Origin: Candidatus Scalindua sediminis
GTDB lineage: Bacteria; Planctomycetota; Brocadiia; Brocadiales; Scalinduaceae
Reading direction: 5' to 3'
NCBI GenBank assembly: GCA_008636105.1
Contig: VSDH01000021.1
Span: forward strand, 1-49,271
DNA: 49,271 nucleotides
Shown here: one piece after another, positions 17,272-26,148 of the stretch
Layout: the number at the start of each line of letters is the position of its first letter
How positions within the stretch are numbered: the first letter of the stretch is position 1
Notes under the pieces: generated by a model
What the model saw: only the letters and a program-made list of their open reading frames with translations
Database searches by the model: none
Told to the model about the DNA's origin: nothing
Translations under genes and position numbers: made by a program

Positions 17272-18276
17272 TCAATGTGATGCATCAGGCCGTTCCTCCA
17301 CGTATGAAGTAATTTGCATGGCTTTTTTTGAACCTAAAAGCCCTAATTTCCCATAAAATTTATTTTTTCCCTCTACAGTAATTTTCAGATCATCAGTAAT
17401 TTTACTATCCAGCCTCATTACGTCACCCTCCTTAAGATTTATCAAATCATCTACGGTAACACTAGTTTCATCCAAAACTCCAGTTACGATAACATTCAAA
17501 TCCTTTACCAATTTTCTAAGTGACTCAGCACTTTCTTTACTAACCTCCTTTGAAAGAGACGGATTGTTACTACTGGCAAATTTTTCTAATGTATACTCCA
17601 TACTTGAAACTGGTACACACAACTTCATTTCGCCAAAGCTGTAATCCAAATTTATGGTAAAAGAGACCAATAGTAGGACTTCAGCGTCTGAAGCAATATT
17701 AAGATATCTGGATTCCATTGCCGTTTCGGAAACTTTCCAATCTATTTCAATAAATGCTTCCCATGCACCCTTTATTTTTTCCAATATAATTGACACGACA
17801 TCATCAAGAATTGCTACTTCTATATCTGTTAACTTCCTAACTTCATTTTGAGATTTTCCTTGACCACCAAAGGCCCTCTCTGCGATAGACAGGCACAAAC
17901 CTAAATCAATTGTAATACATCCGAAACCCTGCATTGGCTTCAGCTTAATTGTTTCGATAAAAACAAGTTCCGGACATGTGTTTTTAAAGATTCCAAAACT
18001 TAATTCGTCTATAGAATCCAGATTGACCTTTACTGAAGTCTTTAAATAATTAGTAATTTCCTTGCTCATATGATAAGCAGTAGCCTCATATAACTTATAC
18101 AGCATGCGTCGCTTTTCTCTTGATATTGTGTTTGGACGTTTAAAGTCATAATATTTTATAATTCCTCCTTCTTCGATTACGTCCGTCTGTTCAACATCAA
18201 GTTTACCTTCATGAAAAGAAGACAATAATCGTTCGACTTCATCACTAGAGAGAATTGCACTATTTATATCTACCAT
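17272..18276 (-). CDS. fliM: Flagellar motor switch protein FliM
   Basis: FliM is the C-ring subunit that binds phosphorylated CheY and controls rotation direction. The N-terminus carries the CheY-binding motif as ILSSDEVERLLSSF (residues 7-20). The middle CheC-like domain spans about 50-240 and the C-terminal SpoA domain about 255-325. Its 334 residues are normal. It starts two bases after the fliL stop codon, so translation is coupled. CheY is encoded at 45541-45918. Confidence 0.95.
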   Translation of the reverse strand: MVDINSAILSSDEVERLLSSFHEGKLDVEQTDVIEEGGIIKYYDFKRPNTISREKRRMLYKLYEATAYHMSKEITNYLKTSVKVNLDSIDELSFGIFKNTCPELVFIETIKLKPMQGFGCITIDLGLCLSIAERAFGGQGKSQNEVRKLTDIEVAILDDVVSIILEKIKGAWEAFIEIDWKVSETAMESRYLNIASDAEVLLLVSFTINLDYSFGEMKLCVPVSSMEYTLEKFASSNNPSLSKEVSKESAESLRKLVKDLNVIVTGVLDETSVTVDDLINLKEGDVMRLDSKITDDLKITVEGKNKFYGKLGLLGSKKAMQITSYVEERPDASH

Positions 18277-18278
18277 AT

Positions 18279-19085
18279 CTATTGCACAATAAAGTCAGAA
18301 AAATATACTTGCTTAATAATATCACCAGATCCTAAAAGTTTATTTAGAAGATCTTTAATTTCTAACCGTAACTTAAATAGGCCATCTTCCGTTTCTACGG
18401 CTTTTATAGTCTTTGTCGAAAAGAAAGAAATCATCTTGTCTCTTAAAATTACCGACTTTTCGCTTATCTTTTTTTGAGTTTCTTCACTGTCTACTCCCAG
18501 GCTAATCTGAATCCTTAGATACCTGTTGCTACCTATTCCTCCTAGATTGACAACAATGCTTTCCAGTGGCACCACAAAAACATCCATTAAACTACCTGCC
18601 TCTTCATAACTGTTAATATCATCGGTATTGCTTTTTTCAACACCGGCTCTGTTTACATCGTTCGTTTTAGCCTTTTTATTTTCCTGCTTCATGTTGGTTT
18701 CTCTTTGTGGTACATCTTTAGTTCTTTCAACGGTAGATACACTATTCACATCCTGTACTTCAAAATCATTCTCCTCAAAGGAGGTGGATATCTTTGATAC
18801 AAAAGCGAAAGAGCATACTATTGAGATTAAGGCAACTATAGCCATAATCAATTTATTCTTTAAGTCAAAGTTCACGACATTTTTCTTATCAGTACTGGCT
18901 TCCTCGGTTACAGGCCTCTTGATTGTTTCCGACTCGATGTGAATGAAACTATCAGGATCCATAGAATCTTCGGTTGCCGCCCTATTGACTGCTTCCTTAT
19001 CAGTGTCAATATCCTTAGAACCTTCGTTTACATTCACATCGGATGTCTGTTCAGCGCCCTTATCATCTTTAGCTTCATTTTCCAT
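18279..19085 (-). CDS. fliL: Flagellar basal body protein FliL, extended N-terminus
   Basis: FliL is a single-pass membrane protein that rings the stator and supports motor torque. The membrane helix lies at about 77-99 (KLIMAIVALISIVCSFAF). The C-terminal stomatin-like domain (ESIVVNLGGIGSNRYLRIQISL) is typical. The 268-residue length is well above the usual 150-180 because of a ~75-residue acidic cytoplasmic extension and a periplasmic Lys/Asn-rich linker (about 120-165). AAGGAGA precedes the ATG. A hairpin repeat separates it from the upstream motB-like gene. Confidence 0.88.
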   Translation of the reverse strand: MENEAKDDKGAEQTSDVNVNEGSKDIDTDKEAVNRAATEDSMDPDSFIHIESETIKRPVTEEASTDKKNVVNFDLKNKLIMAIVALISIVCSFAFVSKISTSFEENDFEVQDVNSVSTVERTKDVPQRETNMKQENKKAKTNDVNRAGVEKSNTDDINSYEEAGSLMDVFVVPLESIVVNLGGIGSNRYLRIQISLGVDSEETQKKISEKSVILRDKMISFFSTKTIKAVETEDGLFKLRLEIKDLLNKLLGSGDIIKQVYFSDFIVQ

Positions 19086-19188
19086 TTTCGACAGATCTCC
19101 TTTTTAATTCGATGTTTTGTTCAAAACCCAGTGGGTTTTAAGCAATTAAATGCAAATCCCCTTCTCGCTCCCCTTTGGCAATCCCACT

Positions 19189-19223
19189 TAATCCCCCTTT
19201 ATAAAAGAGGGTTGGAGGGATTA
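19189..19223. repeat. Hairpin repeat between motB-like gene and fliL
   Basis: The element pairs TAATCCCCCTTT with AGGGTTGGAGGGATTA across a short AT loop. Similar TAATCCCCC/GGGGGATTA hairpins are common dispersed repeats in bacteria. It may act as an attenuator or mRNA end within the operon. Confidence 0.5.
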
Positions 19224-19266
19224 TAAATCGAAAAATAAACGCAGTACTCATAACCCCATGAGTTTA

Positions 19267-20061
19267 CTACCGCTCATCACTAGAGATTATTATATTTGTC
19301 CTGTTATTCGCATCATCATCAAAAAATGCTTCTTCTCCCAGTAATGGTTGATATTCCCCATACCCTATTGCAGTCATATTTTTATAACCTATATTTCCCA
19401 TTTTATGGAGGTAATTCGTAACGGCAGCAGAACGTTCTGCTGTAAATTGCCAGCTTGTAGTATATTCATCCGATGGTACAAAATTCTCGTCTGTATAACT
19501 GGATACTGTAACTTGGGTATCTCTTTCCTTTATCAATTTTATTAAGTTGTTAAGATAAGCCTTGCTTGAAGGCGTAAGCTCTGTCCCTCCATCTATAAAA
19601 CCAATGTTAGTGGGAAAATACAATTGACGCCCTTTACGTATATACTCAATCTCTATCTCTCTATCAATCAAGTTGGAGAAATTTCTTCCAATCACTTTCT
19701 CGCTGTCGGATTTCACACCTTTTATTTTTGATACATAGTTCAGATTAGCAACGGAATTAGTACGCCCATATACAATTTTACTTAACCCATAGTTTTCTAG
19801 TGCTTCTTTAAATGATTGAACTGCAGCTTCCGCAGCGTTGTTTTCGGGGCTACCTGCAAAACTGGTCAACATAATAAAAAATGCTAATATGATTGTCATG
19901 GTTGATGCAAAAGATAGCATATCTATTGTTGGAGGTTTACCTTCGGACTTCTTCCTTTTTTTCAACAACCTGCCAGCGACTCTGGTTACATTCTTAACTG
20001 AAGGCCGCTCGCCCGTATCAACCTCCTCTTTAGCATCATTCATCCCTCGGTATTTCTTCAA
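19267..20061 (-). CDS. MotB-like OmpA-family protein lacking the ion-binding Asp
   Basis: The 264-residue protein has a basic N-terminus, one membrane helix (about 47-68) and a C-terminal OmpA/peptidoglycan-binding domain (about 140-262). In MotB the helix carries an essential Asp eight residues before a Phe-Phe pair (ADFMTAMMAFF in E. coli). Here the matching position is Ser53 (FASTMTIILAFF), so this protein alone should not conduct ions. It overlaps the preceding motB by 26 bp. The start is either TTG 20061 (GGAG upstream) or ATG 20043. It may be an anchoring or regulatory stator partner. Confidence 0.85.
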   Translation of the reverse strand: MKKYRGMNDAKEEVDTGERPSVKNVTRVAGRLLKKRKKSEGKPPTIDMLSFASTMTIILAFFIMLTSFAGSPENNAAEAAVQSFKEALENYGLSKIVYGRTNSVANLNYVSKIKGVKSDSEKVIGRNFSNLIDREIEIEYIRKGRQLYFPTNIGFIDGGTELTPSSKAYLNNLIKLIKERDTQVTVSSYTDENFVPSDEYTTSWQFTAERSAAVTNYLHKMGNIGYKNMTAIGYGEYQPLLGEEAFFDDDANNRTNIIISSDER

Positions 20062-20752
20062 TTATAATCTCCACTCTCCTATTCTTCGCACGATTATATC
20101 CGCTAATATTGGGTAGTCTAGGTCTGTATCTACCGTATCCTGAGACTCCAAGACGGGCAGATGCCAGCATTCCTTCCTCAACAAAATATCTGCAAACACC
20201 TGTAGCCCTTGCAATAGATAGTTTACTATCGGTGGAATCGTCGTCAGAATACCGGTCATCAGTATGACCAGTGATTTTAACATCGTTAGTCACCCTGCTT
20301 AATAACTCAGACAGCTTGTCCAATAAATATAAATATTCTTCTTTTAGCTCCGCCCCACCTGATTCAAAAAGAATATCGGCTCTTATCGTAATAATGAATC
20401 CTTCCTTAGTTCTTTTTAAATCTATCATCTTGGCAAGCTTATTTTCGGTTATAAAGACAACTACTTCTTCACTTATTAAATCTAAGTCATTTAACGGTGT
20501 GGGGAGTTCGTCTTTGTCAATCCTGAGTCTTTCTTTACTCACAATTTTATCATCTAATAAACCTGACTCTCTAAGGTCGGCACTTACGATATTATCACCA
20601 GCTCCTTCATCGAAATTTAATACCGCTGTAAGCCTTTCAATATTAATCGTGCTAAATGAGAGTATTAACACAAAAAATGTCATTAATAGAGTAATTAAAT
20701 CGCCATATGTCAATAACCATGCGTTAGGATCAGGTTTATCTCCATCTTCCAT
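20036..20752 (-). CDS. motB: Flagellar motor stator protein MotB
   Basis: MotB anchors the stator to peptidoglycan and forms the ion channel with MotA. The 238-residue protein has the helix WLLTYGDLITLLMTFFVLIL (about 12-31) with the essential Asp at residue 18, a plug/linker region, and an OmpA-like domain (ITGHTDDRYSDDDSTDSKLSIARA to NRRVEIII). It follows motA by six bases and overlaps the second MotB-like gene. The plain residues do not decide whether it uses protons or sodium. Confidence 0.95.
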   Translation of the reverse strand: MEDGDKPDPNAWLLTYGDLITLLMTFFVLILSFSTINIERLTAVLNFDEGAGDNIVSADLRESGLLDDKIVSKERLRIDKDELPTPLNDLDLISEEVVVFITENKLAKMIDLKRTKEGFIITIRADILFESGGAELKEEYLYLLDKLSELLSRVTNDVKITGHTDDRYSDDDSTDSKLSIARATGVCRYFVEEGMLASARLGVSGYGRYRPRLPNISGYNRAKNRRVEIIIEEIPRDE

Positions 20753-20758
20753 TATTGT

Positions 20759-21553
20759 TTATTTATCTTCTCTTAAATATCCTAAATGGTTTTCTTTTCT
20801 TTGAGACTGAGCAAGGTAAATCTTTAGTTTTTCCTCAACAATATTGGGATTATCACCAGCTTGTATTGCAACAATTCCGTCCAAAGTTAACTCTTTTAGC
20901 AGTGTTTCTTCCTTCGACCTTAAGTCAAGTTTGCCCCCCATTGGAAGACACACTAAATTTGCCAGCAAAACACCATAAAATGTAGTTATAAGTGCTGTAG
21001 CCATACCTATTCCTATTTGTGTAGGGTCTTCCAAATTTTTAAGCATCAGTACCAATCCGATCAACGTACCCATCATTCCAAAGGCCGGAGCCACAGTCCC
21101 CATTGACTCCAACATCCCTTTACCTATAGCATGTCTATGACGTACATTTTCAATTTCTCTTTCGAGTATTGTGCGAAGGTTATCAGAATCAGTTCCGTCA
21201 ACTAACAACTGAATGGATTTTGCAAGAAAGTTATCCTTAACTTTATCAAGCTCGTTCTCTAATGCTAACAATCCTTCCTTTCGCGCAATCTTGGCAAATT
21301 GCACCATCCTCTGCACCTCAACCTGAGGTGTGGACAATTTAATGAATATGGTCTTCATAGCAATCGCCATTACTCCCGTAACCCTTCCTAAAGGATATCT
21401 GACAAGCGTAGCCGCAACCGTTCCACCAACTACGATCAACACTGAAGGGATATTTATAAATGATGCCATCCCGGACACTCCTCCGCCCATAACAATTGCC
21501 AATGCAATCAAAACAAAACCAGCTATCATACCTACAGGAGTTGCAATATCCAT
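20759..21553 (-). CDS. motA: Flagellar motor stator protein MotA
   Basis: The 264-residue protein has four membrane helices. The first (ATPVGMIAGFVLIALAIVMGG) and the helix 3 region (GTVAPAFGMMGTLIGLVLML) match the MotA/PomA family, including the conserved Pro and Gly-rich channel residues. The overall look is closer to the shorter PomA type than to E. coli MotA, which hints at sodium use but does not prove it. AAAGGAG precedes the ATG. It is followed by two motB-like genes. Confidence 0.95.
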   Translation of the reverse strand: MDIATPVGMIAGFVLIALAIVMGGGVSGMASFINIPSVLIVVGGTVAATLVRYPLGRVTGVMAIAMKTIFIKLSTPQVEVQRMVQFAKIARKEGLLALENELDKVKDNFLAKSIQLLVDGTDSDNLRTILEREIENVRHRHAIGKGMLESMGTVAPAFGMMGTLIGLVLMLKNLEDPTQIGIGMATALITTFYGVLLANLVCLPMGGKLDLRSKEETLLKELTLDGIVAIQAGDNPNIVEEKLKIYLAQSQRKENHLGYLREDK

Positions 21554-21556
21554 ATT

Positions 21557-22555
21557 TTACGCTCCTTTAATTTTACTTTTCTCTTTTTGTTTTATCTTGT
21601 TTCTAATCTTTTCAGTTAACCTTGATGCTTTTTCCGATTGCACCAAATCTAATATTTTAGCCAGTTTTTTTGCATTCATATATGATAGGATACTAACAGT
21701 CGTTTCATCATCCAGCTTCTCTATGATGGATACGGCCTTGTTTGCTTCCATATCCTCATAGATTGTGGCAAGTTTCTTCAGGTTCCTTTGCTTAAGTGCC
21801 TCACCTGACACTGTATTCACAATTTCCAACTTTCTCATTTGCTCAGTAAACTTTGCTGCCCCGGCAGGAACAATTTCTGCTAAAATCCTCGCAGATTTTT
21901 TTGAAGGCATACTGGCGAAAACCTTGGCGCCAGTTTCACTATTTAGCTGACTTAAAATCGCTGCCGCCTTAGATGCCTCCATTGATGCATAAATAGCAGC
22001 CAGGTGTTTCAAGTTTTTCCTTTCACTTTCATTAAAAACAACAAGGTCATTATCAAGGGCAACCCGTTCCCTACCTACCGATAACAACGCTTCAGACAAC
22101 TTCTCCCTCATAGAAACAAGTTCTTCTTTTTGACTTTCTAAATCTTTCTTGAAAGAGTCTATCTCCTTTTCCCTCTGGTCAAGCAATCCAGTCTTCTTTT
22201 CATATAAATCTATCCTGCTCTTAAGTTCTGCCACAATTTCTTCAATCTTTTCAGGAGCCAAATGTTTGAACATTTTTAATGGCCCTTTTGTATCTAATTG
22301 TTCCGCACTTTTAATTTCTTCCAATTTCTCTAATAATTGTTTAGAATAAAAATTACTTAGTTCCTTCTCAATGCTCCCCTTTAAGGATATCATTACAAAT
22401 GACGATGCAGAAAACATGATTGAGAAGAAAATAATATAAAATAATAAATTTTTGATATTAGGACATTTAACATTAAATTTTTTGATATTAAAACTTTTAA
22501 TATTAAACTTCTTGATATTAATATTTTTGATATTAAATTTCTTGATATTAAACAT
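21557..22555 (-). CDS. MotE/MgtE-N-like flagellar protein with pentapeptide-repeat leader
   Basis: The 332-residue protein opens with seven five-residue repeats of the type F-N-I-K-K (residues 2-36). A membrane helix (about 38-57) and a coiled coil (about 60-165) follow. Two MgtE N-terminal-type helical repeats come next (about 179-230 and 260-310; IYASMEASKAAAILSQL and IYEDMEANKAVSIIEKL). This architecture matches MotE-like periplasmic chaperones and YlxF/FlbB-type flagellar proteins. The position between fliJ and motA fits a stator or switch assembly role. The AT-rich tandem DNA at 22447-22552 encodes the leader. Confidence 0.75.
   Translation of the reverse strand: MFNIKKFNIKNINIKKFNIKSFNIKKFNVKCPNIKNLLFYIIFFSIMFSASSFVMISLKGSIEKELSNFYSKQLLEKLEEIKSAEQLDTKGPLKMFKHLAPEKIEEIVAELKSRIDLYEKKTGLLDQREKEIDSFKKDLESQKEELVSMREKLSEALLSVGRERVALDNDLVVFNESERKNLKHLAAIYASMEASKAAAILSQLNSETGAKVFASMPSKKSARILAEIVPAGAAKFTEQMRKLEIVNTVSGEALKQRNLKKLATIYEDMEANKAVSIIEKLDDETTVSILSYMNAKKLAKILDLVQSEKASRLTEKIRNKIKQKEKSKIKGA
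22447..22552 (-). repeat. 15-bp tandem repeat encoding FNIKK pentapeptides
   Basis: Seven degenerate copies of a 15-bp unit (minus strand AATATCAAGAAATTT-like) run in frame at the 5' end of the MotE-like gene. The fifth and sixth junctions differ most (NVKCP). Confidence 0.8.
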
Positions 22556-22659
22556 AAATTAGCCCTTTCTATTCGCTAATTTATTACAGTCTTGCTGCAC
22601 AAGACAAAATTTGTCAACCCGTATACTCAGTCTTGACTTAACCGTCACAACATCTGGTG

Positions 22660-23109
22660 TCATGCCCTTTGTTTATTATTGAATCTTGTCATTGCGATAT
22701 CGTCCATTTCTTTATTTAACGACAAATTTAAGTTGTTTATGTACTCTTCCTTACCTATTTCCTTAAGTTTTTCTAAGGCTTTTCTCTTCTTCATTATCTT
22801 TAATAATTCATTTTGAACAGCTTCCATTTTTTTTGTTATTTCTTTCAACAGGCGCTTACTGTTCTTAATATCATTATCAAGTCTCTCAAAATAGGCTTCA
22901 TATACCTTCAATTCTGCGGTGGTAATATGACATTGTTTTTTCTTCTTTAGTTCCTTTTGAGATTTAATCTCATGGTTCTTGAGTTTTCCTAACTTGTTTT
23001 CCTCATCCTGCAATGCACCTTGAATGACCCTTAATCCTCTGACACATTCATCCTCGTAAATCTGCTCCTTATCAAGTAGTGGTTGTAGTTTGAAATAATA
23101 TTTCGGCAT
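22660..23109 (-). CDS. fliJ: Flagellar protein FliJ
   Basis: FliJ is the coiled-coil stalk that links the FliI ATPase ring to FlhA. The 149-residue protein begins MPKYYFKLQPLLDKEQIYED, the usual FliJ start, and is a long antiparallel coiled coil rich in Lys and Glu. It follows fliI after an 83-bp gap holding a family E repeat. Sequence identity in this family is low, but position and shape agree. Confidence 0.88.
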   Translation of the reverse strand: MPKYYFKLQPLLDKEQIYEDECVRGLRVIQGALQDEENKLGKLKNHEIKSQKELKKKKQCHITTAELKVYEAYFERLDNDIKNSKRLLKEITKKMEAVQNELLKIMKKRKALEKLKEIGKEEYINNLNLSLNKEMDDIAMTRFNNKQRA

Positions 23110-23139
23110 CTTTCCTGATAAATTAGTAACCCCCCTACT

Positions 23140-23182
23140 ACCTGCCAGAACAGCATGGATGGGCAGGCGTCATTCAGGTGGT
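23140..23182. repeat. Family E palindrome between fliI and fliJ
   Basis: It reads ACCTGCCAGAACAGCATG at its left edge, like the ACCYGYCAGAACGATG edge of other copies, then GGGCAGGCGTCATTCAGGTGG. It occupies half of the fliI-fliJ gap. Confidence 0.6.
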
Positions 23183-23192
23183 TTGAAGGGAG

Positions 23193-24557
23193 CTAATTTG
23201 TTACTGGTGCTTCCTTCTTCACATCTTTTTGCCCGTGTTCTGCCATCATATCCATCAATCTGGTAATATCTTCCTCATAATTACATTGTTCATCAGTTTC
23301 TTGTCGAAGATATTCTGTAATTTTATCGATCATTTTTGTTGAGTAATCAATCTTTGGATTCTTTCCTTCCACGTAAGCACCTACATTTATCATATCCTCG
23401 GCTTCTTTATAAATAGAATAAGTAGACTTCAACCTTTGAGCTGCTTGCATATGTTCTGGTGATACAATATCAATCATACATCTACTTATGCTGTTAAGAA
23501 TATCTATTGCTGGATAATGGTTTTGAGCGGCCATTTTTCTTGAAAGTACAATATGTCCGTCCAAAATGGCACGTACTGTATCCGAAACGGGCTCATTAAA
23601 ATCATCTCCTTCAACCAATACAGTATACAATGCAGTAATACTGCCTTTAGAAGTTATGCCAGGCCTCTCTAACAATTTTGGAAGTATAGAGAAGACAGAA
23701 GGTGTATAACCCCTTGTAGTTGGAGGTTCGCCAATAGCCAGACCTATCTCTCGTTGTGCATTTGCAAGCCTCGTAATAGAATCCATTAACAACATCACAT
23801 CCATACCCCGGTCTCTTAAATTCTCAGCTATTGTTGTGGCAACAAATCCTCCCTTCAATCTCACTATGACAGGTTTATCGGAAGTTACCACAACTACAAC
23901 AGATTTTTTCAAGCCTTCTTCGCCTAAATTATGCTCAATAAACTCACGTACCTCTCTTCCTCGTTCTCCTATCAAGGCAATTACATTTACGTCTGCCTTA
24001 GACGATCTGGCAATTTTTCCCAAAAGAGTACTTTTCCCGACACCACTACCTGAAAAGATTCCCAACCTTTGGCCCTTTCCACATGTTAGCAGGCTGTCAA
24101 TGGCCCTGATCCCCGTACTTATAGGTTCAGTAATTAGATGTCGCTCCATCGGGTCAGGAGGGTCGTTATATACTGCCCCTATTTCATCGTAAGTAATTGG
24201 TCCTTTGTTATCCATAGGATTACCTAATCCGTCAAGTACTCTACCCATCAGTGAAGTACCCAGCTTGACATTAAGTGGGTAACCGGTAGCAATCACTTCA
24301 CTCTTAGGACTAATCCCGTCTGTGTCCCCAATCGGCATTAATAACGTTCTCTTTTCCTTGAAACCAACTACCTCTGCAAGAACAGATTCATCCTCATTTT
24401 GTGTTGTTAATTTGCATAGTTCTCCAACTGGCACCTCAGGTCCCAAAGATTCTATTAGCATACTGGTTGCCCTTGAAACAGTTCCCATTAGTTTCATAGT
24501 ATTAACTCGTGAAAGTCTCTGGTGATATTTTTCAAGCAAATCTTCTTCTTTTCTCAT
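23193..24557 (-). CDS. fliI: Flagellum-specific ATPase FliI
   Basis: FliI energises unfolding and delivery of export substrates. The 454-residue protein contains Walker A GSGVGKSTLL (about 170-179), Walker B VMLLMDSITR, and the ALIGERGREVREFI segment shared with F1-type ATPases. Length and all nucleotide-binding motifs are normal. Its ATG overlaps the fliH stop codon by four bases (ATGA), indicating coupling. Confidence 0.97.
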   Translation of the reverse strand: MRKEEDLLEKYHQRLSRVNTMKLMGTVSRATSMLIESLGPEVPVGELCKLTTQNEDESVLAEVVGFKEKRTLLMPIGDTDGISPKSEVIATGYPLNVKLGTSLMGRVLDGLGNPMDNKGPITYDEIGAVYNDPPDPMERHLITEPISTGIRAIDSLLTCGKGQRLGIFSGSGVGKSTLLGKIARSSKADVNVIALIGERGREVREFIEHNLGEEGLKKSVVVVVTSDKPVIVRLKGGFVATTIAENLRDRGMDVMLLMDSITRLANAQREIGLAIGEPPTTRGYTPSVFSILPKLLERPGITSKGSITALYTVLVEGDDFNEPVSDTVRAILDGHIVLSRKMAAQNHYPAIDILNSISRCMIDIVSPEHMQAAQRLKSTYSIYKEAEDMINVGAYVEGKNPKIDYSTKMIDKITEYLRQETDEQCNYEEDITRLMDMMAEHGQKDVKKEAPVTN

Positions 24558-25204
24558 TTGTCCTGATCCGTTTCTAATTTATGCCCACCAAAGGCTGCCT
24601 CTATTTCACCCCAACGAGTTTCTAATCTGGCATCAACACTTCCATAATCTGTAACAACCTTACAACCCCCAGAAGTAATATCTGTGTCGCTGACTATTTC
24701 GTAATCTTTATTCTCTTTTATAAATTCAGCTATCTTCCGCCGTTTAAAATCTTCAATATCTACGGGATTCAAATGAAGCCTTAAAATTTTCTTACCCTTT
24801 ACTTTATTAACCGCCTCTGCCACAACTTCCTCAACTACTTTACTACCACCTTTCGAGATTTCATGGTATATCACTTCCTTTGCAGTTACCAAAACAAGTT
24901 TGACTATTTCCTTTTCGCATTTGTCCCAAATCGTATTTCTTTCTTGCTTTAAATCGTCAATTGCCCCCTGTAAACCCTGACACATTAGTTCAATATTTTT
25001 TTGTTTTTCATCTTGTTCTTTTTTTACGCCCTCATCCCAACCCTTTTGATATGACTCACGTGATACAGTCTCCAACAACTCCTTCTGTTTGGCTACTTCA
25101 TCATCTTCATCTTTGTTAAAGTTTAGCAGTTCCGGTGGTATTTTAGACTCCAGAACTAATGTTTTTCCAACAACTGGTAATTTATAAATAATTCTTCTGC
25201 TCAT
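24554..25204 (-). CDS. fliH: Flagellar assembly protein FliH
   Basis: FliH regulates FliI and ties it to FliN at the C-ring. The 216-residue protein has an N-terminal Glu/Lys-rich coiled coil (about 35-95) and a C-terminal domain similar to the F1 delta subunit (VTAKEVIYHEIS onward; ITSGGCKVVTDYGSVDARLETRWGEI near the end). It overlaps fliG upstream and fliI downstream by four bases each. Confidence 0.92.
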   Translation of the reverse strand: MSRRIIYKLPVVGKTLVLESKIPPELLNFNKDEDDEVAKQKELLETVSRESYQKGWDEGVKKEQDEKQKNIELMCQGLQGAIDDLKQERNTIWDKCEKEIVKLVLVTAKEVIYHEISKGGSKVVEEVVAEAVNKVKGKKILRLHLNPVDIEDFKRRKIAEFIKENKDYEIVSDTDITSGGCKVVTDYGSVDARLETRWGEIEAAFGGHKLETDQDK

Positions 25205-26148
25205 ACCATTGGTCCCGCGTCTCTAATCGATCCCCTTATTGTTTCTCCTTGAGCCTCCAGTTTGACAAGACTATCAACTATTTCTTTCTGTGCTGTCTCT
25301 ACTTCAGCCAATGGCTTAGGACCCAGTAATTCTAATTCTTCCCTAACCATCTCTCCCATGCGTTTAGACATATTCGCGAATATTTTATCACGGACTTCCT
25401 CGCTGGCAGTCTTTAAAGCCATGGCAATAGTGGGAATCTTGGTCTCACCCAATATCCTCATCAATGCCTTGCGTTCTACCACTGCAATGTCCTCAAATAC
25501 AAACATCAGCGCCTTTATTTCTTCAGCAATTTTAGGATCTTCTTCCCTTATACGCTGCATGATTATTTTCTCTGTAGCAGTATCAGTTCGATTAAGTATT
25601 TCCGCAATAGTCCTGAATTTTCTTTCGTCTGGTGTATCTAACCTGCCACCTAACGAATGCACCTTTGCTTCTAACCGGTCATCTAGTTGTTTTATAACCT
25701 GAATTGGTGGTGCTGAAGCAGTAACCATTCTGTTTATTACGTCAGCCCTCTCTTCTTCAGGCATTGCAGAAATAATTTCTGCAGATTGTTTTGAATCAAG
25801 ATAAGACAATACTAATGCAATTAATTGAGGATGTTCACCGGTAATTATAGACGTAATTTCTTCATTTGTAAGATTCTTGAAAGACCCGAATGGTATAATA
25901 TTAGGTCTATGGTCCTTAATTACATCGATTATTTCTTTACTTTTACTCCATGAATCGAAGCGCTCAACAAACTCGTCAAGTACTTGCACGGAAACATCAT
26001 CCTCAACGGTTTTCATCCTTCCGATAATCTCGCTAATCTCTGCAATCTCACTTTCCCCAAAATTTCCAAGGATGTCACCGGCTGCTTTTGAACCTAGATT
26101 TAAAAGGAGTATCGCAATTTTTTCTTTATTTGACAAATTCTCTGTCAT
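25201..26148 (-). CDS. fliG: Flagellar motor switch protein FliG
   Basis: FliG is the C-ring subunit that contacts MotA and generates torque. The 315 residues include the N-terminal FliF-binding domain, the middle domain with the EHPQ motif (ITGEHPQLIALVLSYLD) and the C-terminal charged torque helix region (IRGSIRDAG near the end). It is slightly shorter than many homologues, about 330-340. Its ATG shares bases with the fliF stop codon. Confidence 0.96.
   Translation of the reverse strand: MTENLSNKEKIAILLLNLGSKAAGDILGNFGESEIAEISEIIGRMKTVEDDVSVQVLDEFVERFDSWSKSKEIIDVIKDHRPNIIPFGSFKNLTNEEITSIITGEHPQLIALVLSYLDSKQSAEIISAMPEEERADVINRMVTASAPPIQVIKQLDDRLEAKVHSLGGRLDTPDERKFRTIAEILNRTDTATEKIIMQRIREEDPKIAEEIKALMFVFEDIAVVERKALMRILGETKIPTIAMALKTASEEVRDKIFANMSKRMGEMVREELELLGPKPLAEVETAQKEIVDSLVKLEAQGETIRGSIRDAGPMV

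Noticed and set aside
22447..22552. Tandem array considered as a CRISPR or minisatellite origin
   Set aside because: Units are 15 bp without spacers, in frame, and at the start of a recognisable protein.
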